The notes under the pieces: generated by a model
What the model was told of the DNA's origin: nothing
What the model saw: the letters and a program-made list of their open reading frames with translations, nothing else
Database searches by the model: none
Position numbers and translations under genes: made by a program
Assembly: GCF_041075285.1 (NCBI RefSeq)
Contig: NZ_CP163512.1
Coordinates: 1,302,001 to 1,366,000 of the forward strand
DNA: 64,000 bases
Reading direction: 5' to 3'
Source: Providencia rettgeri
Lineage (GTDB): Bacteria > Pseudomonadota > Gammaproteobacteria > Enterobacterales > Enterobacteriaceae
Part shown: in pieces, positions 10,075 through 18,293 of the stretch
How positions within the stretch are numbered: the first letter of the stretch is position 1
How the letters are laid out: each line of letters starts with the position of its first letter

Positions 10075-10695
10075 TTATTGAGAACGCATGTAAATTAAAC
10101 TGGCTTCTAAACGGGAGCGTACTTGAAGTTTTTTTAAAATATTTCGAATATGAACTTTAACGGTTTCTTCAGAAATAAAAAGTAACTTAGCTATTTCTCT
10201 ATTTTTTAAACCTGCTGCGAGTTGATGTAATATTTCATATTCCCTGCGTGTTAATGTCGCCAGCGGGTCATTAGATTGGTGGCGGGTGATTAAATGTTGA
10301 TAAATTTTTTCACTGAATACATGTTGCCCGGTGGAGGCTTTTTTCATGCTGTAATATAACATATCAAGTTCACTGCTTTTTAAGAGGTATCCTTGTGCAC
10401 CTGCATCGATGGCACCATAAATATCCGTTTTAATGGCAGAAGCAGATAAAACTAAAAGATAGCTATTCAAGCAATGCTTTCGTAGCATTCGAATAGTTTC
10501 GAATGTTTTATTGCCATGCAGATTGGTATCGATGACGATTAGGTCGGGTTGTAAATGGGTTGCAAGGTTCAACGCCTCTGTGCAGTTACAGCTTTCAGCC
10601 GTCACAACAAAATGTTCATCGGTATTGATAAGCTGACGCAATCCAAAGCGTGTAATAGGGTGCTCATCAACAATCATTACTGTGTAATTAGACAT
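10075..10695 (-). CDS. narP: NarL/FixJ-family response regulator, NarP-like
   Basis: A 206-residue regulator with a receiver domain (residues about 4-118) and a LuxR-type HTH (about 142-200; LTRREYEILHQLAAGLKNRE, then SEETVKVHIRNIL). Acceptor Asp lies in LIVIDTN and the conserved Lys in GYLLKSS. The acidic pair is Asp-Glu (VDEHP) rather than Asp-Asp, which the family tolerates. The HTH resembles NarP, which responds to nitrate/nitrite; E. coli has narQ in this neighbourhood, but no sensor kinase is present here. The narP name is likely, not certain. Confidence 0.75.
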   Translation of the reverse strand: MSNYTVMIVDEHPITRFGLRQLINTDEHFVVTAESCNCTEALNLATHLQPDLIVIDTNLHGNKTFETIRMLRKHCLNSYLLVLSASAIKTDIYGAIDAGAQGYLLKSSELDMLYYSMKKASTGQHVFSEKIYQHLITRHQSNDPLATLTRREYEILHQLAAGLKNREIAKLLFISEETVKVHIRNILKKLQVRSRLEASLIYMRSQ

Positions 10696-11310
10696 AGAAG
10701 GTTCCTTTGTTATGCCTGAAACGTGACTAACAACTCGAGTGGGAGTAATACAAAAAACATTATTTTGCCGTTAATATAACTATGTTTATTATTTGATATT
10801 TCAATAGTTATAAATTTAATATGTGAAATATAATTTGACATTACTGAGATAAAATATATGAAGAATAATTTAAATGTGAATTAAAGATAGCGGTTGCTGA
10901 TTTTTGATAATACATTAAATATAAAAAAATAATATCGGTAATTTGGCTGGGTTAAATGATATTTCAAAAATGATAAAAATAAAACTAATTGTTATATAAT
11001 TAATATGTTAATTGAAGTAAGTGACTTTATGTTGGCGTTATTAATAATAAATATACAATTAGCACTATTAATAATGAATATGTGAATAGTATATTTTTTT
11101 TATAATTAAGTGCGCTAGAGATTGTTTGCAATGGTTAAGAAAAAATAAGGCTAAGGGGCAGTGAAAGATGAAGATATTTTATCCATTTTGCTGCAAATTC
11201 CTGCTTCACAAAAGATTTTTCTGGAAATTGCCAGCATGATCATGATTTGCTAGTAAGATGCGTTTATACTGTTATCGCTGTTACCTTACCTATTTTGAAA
11301 GGACTTGACG
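10696..11310. other. AT-rich divergent promoter region (narP / maeB)
   Basis: About 615 bases between the divergent starts of the narP-like gene and maeB. It is very AT-rich and holds no convincing frame. A TATACT hexamer at about 11265-11270 with a plausible -35 upstream may be the maeB promoter. No clear FNR or NarP operator was found by eye. Confidence 0.5.
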
Positions 11311-13590
11311 ATGGATGATAAATTAAAACAAAGCGCTCTTGATTTTCATGAGTTTCCACATCCAGGGAAAATCACGATCACCCCGACAAAACCCTTAACA
11401 ACTCAACGCGACCTCGCACTGGCGTATTCTCCAGGTGTTGCTGTGCCATGTCTTGAGATTGCTGATGACCCGCTTAAAGCCTATCGCTATACCGCCAAAG
11501 GTAACTTGGTTGGCGTTGTATCAAACGGGACCGCAGTGCTTGGTTTAGGGAACATTGGTGCCTTAGCAGGCAAGCCTGTCATGGAAGGGAAAGGGGTTCT
11601 ATTTAAAAAGTTTTCTGGCGTTGATGTCTTTGATATTGAAGTCGATGAAACTGATCCTGATAAGCTGGTTGATATTATTGCCTCTCTTGAGCCGACCTTC
11701 GGTGGGATCAATCTAGAAGATATTAAAGCGCCAGAGTGCTTTTATATTGAACAAAAATTGCGTGAACGCATGAAAATTCCTGTGTTCCACGATGACCAGC
11801 ATGGTACCGCGATTATATGTACCGCAGCGGTGATCAACGGTCTACGTATTGTGAAAAAACAGATTGGCGATGTTCGTTTAGTGGTTTCAGGGGCTGGTGC
11901 GGCATCAATTGCATGTATGAACCTGTTAGTTGCATTAGGCCTTAAACGTGAAAACATTACTGTTTGTGATTCAAAAGGTGTCATTTATAAGGGACGTGAC
12001 GAACGAATGGATGTCACGAAAGCGGCTTATGCAATTGACGACAATGGCCAACGTACCCTTGCAGATGCTATCCCAGGTGCAGACATTTTCTTAGGTTGTT
12101 CTGGCCCGCGTTTATTAACACCAGAAATGGTGAAAACGATGGCGAAAGATCCACTTATTTTGGCCCTTGCGAACCCTGAACCCGAAATTTTACCGCCACT
12201 GGCGAAAGAAGTTCGCCCTGATGCGATTATTTGTACAGGTCGTTCAGATTATCCAAATCAGGTTAATAACGTATTGTGTTTCCCATTCATTTTCCGCGGA
12301 GCGTTGGATGTTGGGGCGACAACGATTAACGAAGAAATGAAACTGGCTTGTGTTTACGCCATTGCTGATTTAGCCCTTGCAGAACAAAGCGAAGAGGTAG
12401 CTTCAGCATATGGTAATCAAGACTTATTCTTTGGCCCTGAATATATCATTCCAAAACCATTCGACCCACGTTTGATTGTTAAAATTGCACCAGCTGTCGC
12501 CAAAGCCGCAATGGACTCCGGTGTGGCAACGCGCCCAATTGCTGATTTTGACGCCTATATCGAAAAACTAAACCAATTTGTTTATAAAACAAATTTATTT
12601 ATGAAGCCTATTTTCTCTCAAGCGAAAACAGCCAAAAAACGCATTGTGTTAGCGGAAGGGGAAGAAGAGCGTGTATTGCATGCAACGCAGGAACTGGTTT
12701 CATTAGGGTTGGCATTCCCAATTTTAGTGGGTCGCCCAAGTGTTATTGAGATGCGAATTCAAAAGCTGGGCCTACATATCGAATTAGGCAAAGATTTTGA
12801 AGTGGTTAACAATGAAAATGACCCGCGCTATAAAGAATACTGGCAGGAATATTATCAAATCATGAAGCGCCGTGGTGTTTCTCAGGAAATGGCTCGCCGT
12901 GCAGTGATTAACAACCCCACACTTATCGGTGGCATCATGGTGTTACGTGGTGAAGCTGACGGTATGATTTGTGGTACGGTTGGCAGTTACGGTGAGCATT
13001 ATGAGGTTGTCAAAGATCTCTTTGGTTTCCGTGAAGGGGTGCATACCGCAGGTGCGATGAATGCCTTATTGTTACCGACAGGTAACACCTTTATTGCGGA
13101 CACTTATGTCAATGAAGACCCAACGCCTGAAGAGTTAACAGAAATTACGTTGATGGCCGCAGATACCGTACGTCGCTTTGGTATTGAGCCAAAAGTGGCT
13201 TTATTATCACGTTCAAGTTTTGGTTCTTCAAACTGTCCTTCCGCCCAAAAAATGCGTGATACTTTAGCGATGATCAAAGCGCGTGATCCACATCTTGAAA
13301 TTGATGGTGAAATGCATGCGGATGCGGCTTTGGTTGAGTCTATTCGTAAAGATGTTATGCCGGATAGCCCACTAAAAGGTTCTGCTAACTTGCTAATTAT
13401 GCCGACAATGGAAGCGGCACGTATCAGTTATAATTTATTGCGTGTGACCAGCTCTGATGGCGTGACCGTAGGACCGGTATTGATGGGGGTTGCTAAACCG
13501 GTGCATATCTTAACGCCAATTGCTTCTGTTCGTCGTATTGTGAACATGGTGGCACTGGCTGTGGTTGAGGCACAAACTAACCCGCTGTAA
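11311..13590 (+). CDS. maeB: NADP-dependent malic enzyme MaeB
   Basis: A 759-residue hybrid enzyme: the N-terminal malic domains (to about residue 425) decarboxylate malate to pyruvate and make NADPH, and the C-terminal phosphotransacetylase-like domain is regulatory. Typical motifs include [24 protein letters not shown] and the NADP fold [12 protein letters not shown]. Length equals the E. coli protein. The ATG at 11311 is preceded by GAAAGGA with 7-base spacing; a TTG six bases upstream is less likely. It is followed by a terminator interrupted by repeat T1. Confidence 0.96.
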   Translation: MDDKLKQSALDFHEFPHPGKITITPTKPLTTQRDLALAYSPGVAVPCLEIADDPLKAYRYTAKGNLVGVVSNGTAVLGLGNIGALAGKPVMEGKGVLFKKFSGVDVFDIEVDETDPDKLVDIIASLEPTFGGINLEDIKAPECFYIEQKLRERMKIPVFHDDQHGTAIICTAAVINGLRIVKKQIGDVRLVVSGAGAASIACMNLLVALGLKRENITVCDSKGVIYKGRDERMDVTKAAYAIDDNGQRTLADAIPGADIFLGCSGPRLLTPEMVKTMAKDPLILALANPEPEILPPLAKEVRPDAIICTGRSDYPNQVNNVLCFPFIFRGALDVGATTINEEMKLACVYAIADLALAEQSEEVASAYGNQDLFFGPEYIIPKPFDPRLIVKIAPAVAKAAMDSGVATRPIADFDAYIEKLNQFVYKTNLFMKPIFSQAKTAKKRIVLAEGEEERVLHATQELVSLGLAFPILVGRPSVIEMRIQKLGLHIELGKDFEVVNNENDPRYKEYWQEYYQIMKRRGVSQEMARRAVINNPTLIGGIMVLRGEADGMICGTVGSYGEHYEVVKDLFGFREGVHTAGAMNALLLPTGNTFIADTYVNEDPTPEELTEITLMAADTVRRFGIEPKVALLSRSSFGSSNCPSAQKMRDTLAMIKARDPHLEIDGEMHADAALVESIRKDVMPDSPLKGSANLLIMPTMEAARISYNLLRVTSSDGVTVGPVLMGVAKPVHILTPIASVRRIVNMVALAVVEAQTNPL

Positions 13591-13603
13591 TATTCAGTCA
13601 ACT

Positions 13604-13623
13604 AGATAGCCCCTAGGGGCTAT
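13604..13623 (+). terminator. maeB terminator hairpin, left copy at repeat T1
   Basis: The hairpin ATAGCCCCTAGGGGCTAT lies just after maeB but has no U-tract because the T1 repeat begins right after it. Ten of its bases (TAGCCCCTAG) occur again at 13765-13774 on the other side of T1, as half of a hairpin. This fits duplication of the terminator around the inserted repeat and later loss of one half. Confidence 0.6.
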
Positions 13624-13763
13624 CAGACTGCTGACATACATACATGTTTGGCGGCAGTCTGAATAGGTTATTGAAAATAAATCTGGAAAATCAATTTATT
13701 GATTTTCGCCTAATAGCCCCAAGTGGGTAAATCACGCTTTTACCCCACTTTGTCAACAACCTC
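13624..13763 (-). repeat. Terminator-associated repeat T1
   Basis: A 140-bp non-coding repeat, inverted relative to T3 and T4. On the minus strand it starts GAGGTTGTTGACAAAGTGGG and ends in TCTG. Three hairpins are visible: CAAAGTGGGGTAAA with TTTACCCACTT, an A/T-rich hairpin GAAAATCAAT/ATTGATTTTC, and a third with CAGACTGC/GCAGTCTG ends. The first hairpin is partly decayed on one arm. No coding capacity. Confidence 0.85.
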
Positions 13764-13816
13764 TTAGCCCCTAGACATAAAAGGCTTCCTTTTTCATCAG
13801 GAGGTCTTTTTTAATT

Positions 13817-13835
13817 GAAAATGATTATCATTATC
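13817..13835. promoter_or_regulatory. Fur box upstream of chaN
   Basis: GAAAATGATTATCATTATC matches the 19-bp Fur consensus (GATAATGATAATCATTATC) at 17 positions. It lies about 40 bases before the chaN ATG, so chaN should be repressed by iron-loaded Fur. Confidence 0.85.
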
Positions 13836-13876
13836 TGTATTTTGTGTGCGTCAACAGCATAACGGGAAATAATATA

Positions 13877-14749
13877 ATGATATCAAGACGATTTACTGCA
13901 AAAGCTACATTATTACTGGTAGGCCTAGTGTTACTGATCGGGTGTACACAGAAAGCCCCAACGAAAATACGTCTACTCGATAATAACTGGGTAGAACAAA
14001 ATCAATTGATTGATTTATCCACAGGGAAGTCAATCACACCAGAGCAACTGATACAGCAACTGGCGCAAGCTTCCCATGTTATTGTCGGGGAAAAACACGA
14101 TAACCGTTATCACCATCAAATAGAGCAGTGGCTCGTTCAAGAAATGCAGCAGGTTAGGCCTCAGGGTGCGGTTTTATTGGAAATGCTAACACCTTCTCAA
14201 CAAAAAGATATCAATAGGGTGAAGGTCGAGTTGCAAGGAAACACCTACATTCGTGATGAGCGCTTACAAAAGGCAATCAAGTGGAATACAGGCTGGCCAT
14301 GGGATCAATATGGTGAACTTATTAAGTTTTTATTAGAACAACCTTATCCAGTGTTAGCTGCAAATCTGGATAAAGACGATATTACAAAGGCTTATGCTAA
14401 TCCTCAAAAATTGACGGGGGTATATTCTACTCAAGCCGTTGTCCAAGAAATTATCAGTAAAACCATTGAAACATCTCACGGTGGTGAATTGACGACAGAA
14501 CAAATAGCCAAAATGACGGTTATCCAACAAATGCGTGATCGGGCAATGGCTAACGCTTTAATTAAAGCCCCGAAGCCTGCATTGCTATTTGCGGGAGGGT
14601 ATCATGCAACAAGGGCAATTGGCGTGCCGTTGCATTTGCAAGATATATCGCCAGAAACTGAACTTAAGGTGTTAATTATTTCAGAAAAAGGGAGTGAGAT
14701 TGATAATTTGCATGCGGATTTCGTCTGGTATACCCCAACAAGTGATTAA
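13877..14749 (+). CDS. chaN: ChaN family iron-regulated lipoprotein
   Basis: A 290-residue lipoprotein. The start is the ATG at 13877 (MISRRFTAKA), giving a signal peptide that ends in the lipobox LLIGC. The domain is the Cofac_haem_bdg (ChaN) family with the conserved GEKHDNRYHHQIEQW region and an AGGYHATR motif near the C-terminus. Relatives bind haem at the outer membrane and are found with haem receptors. A near-perfect Fur box precedes it. It heads the chaN-tonB-ptrB-receptor cluster. Family assignment is firm; a haem role is inference. Confidence 0.88.
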   Translation: MISRRFTAKATLLLVGLVLLIGCTQKAPTKIRLLDNNWVEQNQLIDLSTGKSITPEQLIQQLAQASHVIVGEKHDNRYHHQIEQWLVQEMQQVRPQGAVLLEMLTPSQQKDINRVKVELQGNTYIRDERLQKAIKWNTGWPWDQYGELIKFLLEQPYPVLAANLDKDDITKAYANPQKLTGVYSTQAVVQEIISKTIETSHGGELTTEQIAKMTVIQQMRDRAMANALIKAPKPALLFAGGYHATRAIGVPLHLQDISPETELKVLIISEKGSEIDNLHADFVWYTPTSD

Positions 14750-14832
14750 TAGCCAAGCTAATTAAGTCAAATAAATATCCATAGAGTGAATAAATTAGCA
14801 CTATTTACTATAAATGCTTTCCATTTGCATAT

Positions 14833-14851
14833 GTAATTGATTATCATTCGC
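14833..14851. promoter_or_regulatory. Fur box upstream of tonB
   Basis: GTAATTGATTATCATTCGC matches the 19-bp Fur consensus at 13 positions, with an intact core TGATTATCATT. It is just left of MITE copy B and some 300 bases before tonB, so the original promoter has been separated from the gene by the element. Confidence 0.65.
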
Positions 14852-14866
14852 GTTACTTGCGTGATA

Positions 14867-15143
14867 CTAAGCGCTGTTTCTCTTTGATGGTCAATTTAAA
14901 TTCGAATGAAAGCCATTTTAGGTAAGGCGAGAGGTGCGCCGCCGAGTGAACTTGACTAGAGCCTCTCAACGCAGCATCAAATGGGTAAAACATGCTTTAA
15001 TCGAACCTGTAGGGCGGTGTTTAGTGACAATAGTGGATTTACATCGTCGTCAGTCAGTACGGCGGATACATTATCTATTTTTTAGATTATTTCTTAACTT
15101 TTTTTAGCGGTAAAAATCAGCAGCAAAGATAAACAGCCCCTAA
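14867..15143 (+). repeat. MITE-like element, copy B
   Basis: A 277-bp element flanked by CTAA on both sides (14867-14870 and 15140-15143). The ends are inverted repeats: GCGCTGTTTCTCTTTGATGG on the left against the complement of CAAAGATAAACAGCCC on the right. It shares internal sequence with copy D, including the segment around CATCGTCGTCAGTCAG. Its right target duplication overlaps the tonB ribosome binding site (TAAGGA). Confidence 0.8.
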
Positions 15144-15151
15144 GGATTAAA

Positions 15152-15946
15152 ATGTTGGCGATCACGTTAGAACATAATAGGGCGACGAAAACCAGTAGCT
15201 CATTTGCTTTGGCTATTGTCTTACACATTGCAGTTATTCTGTTTTATTTAAAAGTCACAGAGAATGATTGGCAACATTTTTTACCGCCACCTTCAGTGGT
15301 TATGGAAGTCTCTATTGACTCACAAGCAAAACAGTTAACTGAAACTAATATTGGCGAAACGCAAGAACTGGCGGTTGCGAGTGAGGCGAAAGAAGCGGTT
15401 ACAGATGATATTGTCATCCCTTCTGTGCCTATTAACGAAGAGGCTGAAGAGCGATTAACAAAGGTGGAAAAAAAGAAAATTTCACCAGCACCTAAAAAAA
15501 AGCATAAGGATGTAAAAAATCAGCGAATTAGTGAAATGGAAAGCGATAACTCGAAAGCCAGCGCTGCGCCAGTGACAAGTGACGCTGCGGCTAAGCAACA
15601 AACGGAGCGTGTTGCCGCTACGTTTGATAGCCACGCTCAATCAGATGATGAACAGCGTCAGTGGGAAGCCTTAGTCCTTGGACAGCTAAATAAATTTAAA
15701 CGTTATCCGGAGGATGCAAAACGGCGTAATCGTATCGGAAAACCCGTGATTAAATTTGAGGTCGATGCACAAGGTTATATTGTGAATAGTGTTCTCGTAA
15801 AAAGTTCAGGCACAAATTCATTAGATAGAGAAGCCCAGCGGGTGCTTACAAGGGCTGAGCCTTTGCCGATACCGCCTTCAGAGATGTTAAACCAAGGCAA
15901 GGTGATCGTGGAATTGCCGATAGATTTTACGATTGAAAATAAATAA
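15152..15946 (+). CDS. tonB: Energy transducer TonB family protein
   Basis: A 264-residue protein. One membrane anchor lies near residues 18-36 (FALAIVLHIAVILFYL), followed by a long charged, Lys/Glu-rich periplasmic linker instead of the Pro-rich EP/KP repeats of E. coli TonB, then a C-terminal TonB domain (from about residue 175; FKRYPEDAKRRNRIGK and VKSSGTNSLDREA). It should pass proton-motive energy to outer-membrane receptors, probably the one encoded at 18294. The ribosome binding site AAGGA lies at the very edge of MITE copy B. ptrB follows after 12 bases. Confidence 0.9.
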   Translation: MLAITLEHNRATKTSSSFALAIVLHIAVILFYLKVTENDWQHFLPPPSVVMEVSIDSQAKQLTETNIGETQELAVASEAKEAVTDDIVIPSVPINEEAEERLTKVEKKKISPAPKKKHKDVKNQRISEMESDNSKASAAPVTSDAAAKQQTERVAATFDSHAQSDDEQRQWEALVLGQLNKFKRYPEDAKRRNRIGKPVIKFEVDAQGYIVNSVLVKSSGTNSLDREAQRVLTRAEPLPIPPSEMLNQGKVIVELPIDFTIENK

Positions 15947-15958
15947 TCAGGGTAAAAA

Positions 15959-18133
15959 ATGCGCATGCAGTTAAATAGATTGTCAGGCTTATTAGGCGCC
16001 GTTAAATTTTGCCTAATTGTATTATTGGGATCACAAACAAACGCAGTGTTTGCGGAGGAAAGAATGACAGCACCGTTGGCCAAAAAGCAGCCACATACGA
16101 TGACAATCCACGGTGATACCCGTGTTGATAACTATTATTGGTTAAGGGATGATGAGCGTAAAGCACCCGAGGTCATTGACTATCTGATACAAGAAAATGC
16201 CTATACCCAGCAAACGCTAAAGTTAGGCGAGTCATTAAAAAAACAAATTTATGACGAGTTATTTTCGCGTATGAAACAAGATGACGAATCGGTTCCGTAC
16301 GATTTTAATGGTTATACCTACCGTTCGCGGGTTGTTGCTGGAAAAAACTATGCAATCTATGAAAGGCGTCCAGTAAATAGCCGGGGAGAATGGGTTGTTT
16401 TGGTTGATGGTAACCAACGTGCCGAAGGTAGTGAATATTATCGTATGGGGGCGTTAACTATCTCACCAGATAATACCATGATGGCAATAGCCGAAGACAG
16501 GCAGGGGCGCAATGAGTTCACTGTCTCATTCCGTCAAATTGGTGAAAGCCAATGGCAAAATGAGGTACTGACAAACACATCGGGCAATATTGTTTGGGCA
16601 AACGATAATCGGACTTTATTCTATGTGAATAAAGACAAGCAAACGTTGTTACCTTATCAAGTCGTTAGCCATAAGTTAGGCACAAAGCAAGCACAAGATA
16701 AGCTGTTGTATGAAGAGAAGGATGATACGTTTTACGTGAGTTTGAGTAAATCGACATCGAAAGACCTTATTTTTATTGGCATTACCAGCACGGAGACATC
16801 AGAATATCGGTTGATTGATGCTAATGCCCCTGATAAAGCAATTGATATTTTTAAGCCTCGCCAAACAGGTGTGGAGTACTACCCTGATCATTTCAATGGG
16901 AAATTCTATATTCGTTCAAATCACGAAAATCCGTTATTTGGTCTATACACGAATAACAATGCAGAAAGACACGATGATTTTGCTGCATGGACGACATTAA
17001 TCGCTCCCCGCGATGATGTGGATTTAGAAGGATTTGAGCTGTTCAACAAGTGGTTAGTACTTGAGGAACGGGCAAACGGTCTGGTGAATATCCGCCAAAT
17101 TGATTGGCACACCCAACAGGAGAGTTATGTGGCATTTGATGATCCTGCATATATGGCATGGATCTCAAATAACCCAGAACCGGATACGAATAAATTGCGT
17201 TATGGCTATTCATCGATGACCACACCGTCTTCTGTGTATGAGATTAATATGCAAACGCAAGAGAAACAGCTACTAAAGCAAGAGGATGTAAAAGATTTTG
17301 ATAAGGCAAATTATCAAAGTGAGCGTTTGTGGATAAGCGCAAAAGACGGTGTCAAAGTGCCTGTTTCGCTTGTTTACCGTAAAGATCTGTTTAAACAAGG
17401 TAAAAATCCATTACTTATCTATGGTTATGGCGCTTATGGTTACGGTTTAGATCCGTCATTTAGTTCATCAAGGTTATCCTTATTAGATCGCGGTTTTGTC
17501 TATGCGATAGCACATGTTCGTGGCGGTGGTGAACTCGGTAAAAAATGGTATTTGCAGGGTAAAACCGTCAATAAAATGAACACATTTACCGATTTTATTG
17601 ATGTAACCAATGCACTTGTTGACCAAGGTTATGGGGAAAAAGGGCATATTTATGCCATGGGCGGTAGTGCGGGGGGATTATTAATGGGGGCGGTTGTTAA
17701 TATGGCGCCCGAATTGTACGAAGGGGTTGTTTCGGCGGTGCCATTTGTCGATGTTGTGACGACAATGCTTGACCCTTCTATTCCATTGACGACTGGGGAA
17801 TACGATGAATGGGGTGATCCTGCAAATGAAGAAGATTATTGGCGCATAAAATCCTATAGCCCTTATGATAATATCAAAGCGCAGCGTTATCCGCATATGC
17901 TAGTCACTACAGGGCTGCATGATTCTCAAGTGCAATATTGGGAACCCGCGAAATGGGTGGCTAAATTACGAGATATAAAACAAGGTAATTCTTTATTATT
18001 ATTAGAAACCAATATGAATGCAGGACATGGCGGTAAATCAGGGCGTTTTAATGCTCTTGATGATATTGCTTTGGATTACAGTTTTCTTTTAATGCTTGAA
18101 GACAAAGCTAAATACTTTCCTTATTTAAAATAG
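15959..18133 (+). CDS. ptrB: Oligopeptidase B (S9A serine peptidase) with predicted signal peptide
   Basis: A 724-residue S9A peptidase that cleaves peptides after Lys/Arg. It has an N-terminal beta-propeller and a C-terminal hydrolase domain with the Ser nucleophile in GGSAGGLLMG; the catalytic Asp should be in the HDSQVQ region and the His in GHGGKSG. The C-terminus is strikingly close to E. coli PtrB. Unlike cytoplasmic E. coli PtrB, the frame begins with a 33-residue signal peptide (ending TNAVFA). A second in-frame ATG at 16064, preceded by GGAGG at 5-base spacing, would give the leaderless E. coli-like form. It sits in an iron-uptake cluster rather than next to exoX as in E. coli. Confidence 0.92.
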   Translation: MRMQLNRLSGLLGAVKFCLIVLLGSQTNAVFAEERMTAPLAKKQPHTMTIHGDTRVDNYYWLRDDERKAPEVIDYLIQENAYTQQTLKLGESLKKQIYDELFSRMKQDDESVPYDFNGYTYRSRVVAGKNYAIYERRPVNSRGEWVVLVDGNQRAEGSEYYRMGALTISPDNTMMAIAEDRQGRNEFTVSFRQIGESQWQNEVLTNTSGNIVWANDNRTLFYVNKDKQTLLPYQVVSHKLGTKQAQDKLLYEEKDDTFYVSLSKSTSKDLIFIGITSTETSEYRLIDANAPDKAIDIFKPRQTGVEYYPDHFNGKFYIRSNHENPLFGLYTNNNAERHDDFAAWTTLIAPRDDVDLEGFELFNKWLVLEERANGLVNIRQIDWHTQQESYVAFDDPAYMAWISNNPEPDTNKLRYGYSSMTTPSSVYEINMQTQEKQLLKQEDVKDFDKANYQSERLWISAKDGVKVPVSLVYRKDLFKQGKNPLLIYGYGAYGYGLDPSFSSSRLSLLDRGFVYAIAHVRGGGELGKKWYLQGKTVNKMNTFTDFIDVTNALVDQGYGEKGHIYAMGGSAGGLLMGAVVNMAPELYEGVVSAVPFVDVVTTMLDPSIPLTTGEYDEWGDPANEEDYWRIKSYSPYDNIKAQRYPHMLVTTGLHDSQVQYWEPAKWVAKLRDIKQGNSLLLLETNMNAGHGGKSGRFNALDDIALDYSFLLMLEDKAKYFPYLK

Positions 18134-18156
18134 TTTACTCAATTTAATAATAAAAC

Positions 18157-18187
18157 CCCCTAAATAAGCTAGTACATTATTTAGGGG
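18157..18187 (+). terminator. Hairpin after ptrB
   Basis: An 11-bp perfect stem, CCCCTAAATAA with TTATTTAGGGG, and a 9-nt loop lies 24 bases after the ptrB stop. Only a weak T-rich run follows, so it may be a terminator or an mRNA-stabilising hairpin between ptrB and the receptor gene. Confidence 0.6.
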
Positions 18188-18293
18188 AAAATATTTTCTT
18201 TGATAGATTAATCATGGGAATTGAATTTATCCTTTTATTTTGGAATGCACTGTGAGCGTGAAAAGAAATATTGCGTTTACAGGAATGGTTTAA

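Noticed and set aside
13624..13763. Terminator-associated repeats as ERIC, REP or CRISPR units
   Set aside because: The sequence does not contain the ERIC core inverted repeat, is longer than REP units, and copies are dispersed singly.
18205..18225. Fur box upstream of the TonB-dependent receptor (GATAGATTAATCATGGG)
   Set aside because: Match to the Fur 19-mer is poor once aligned in register.
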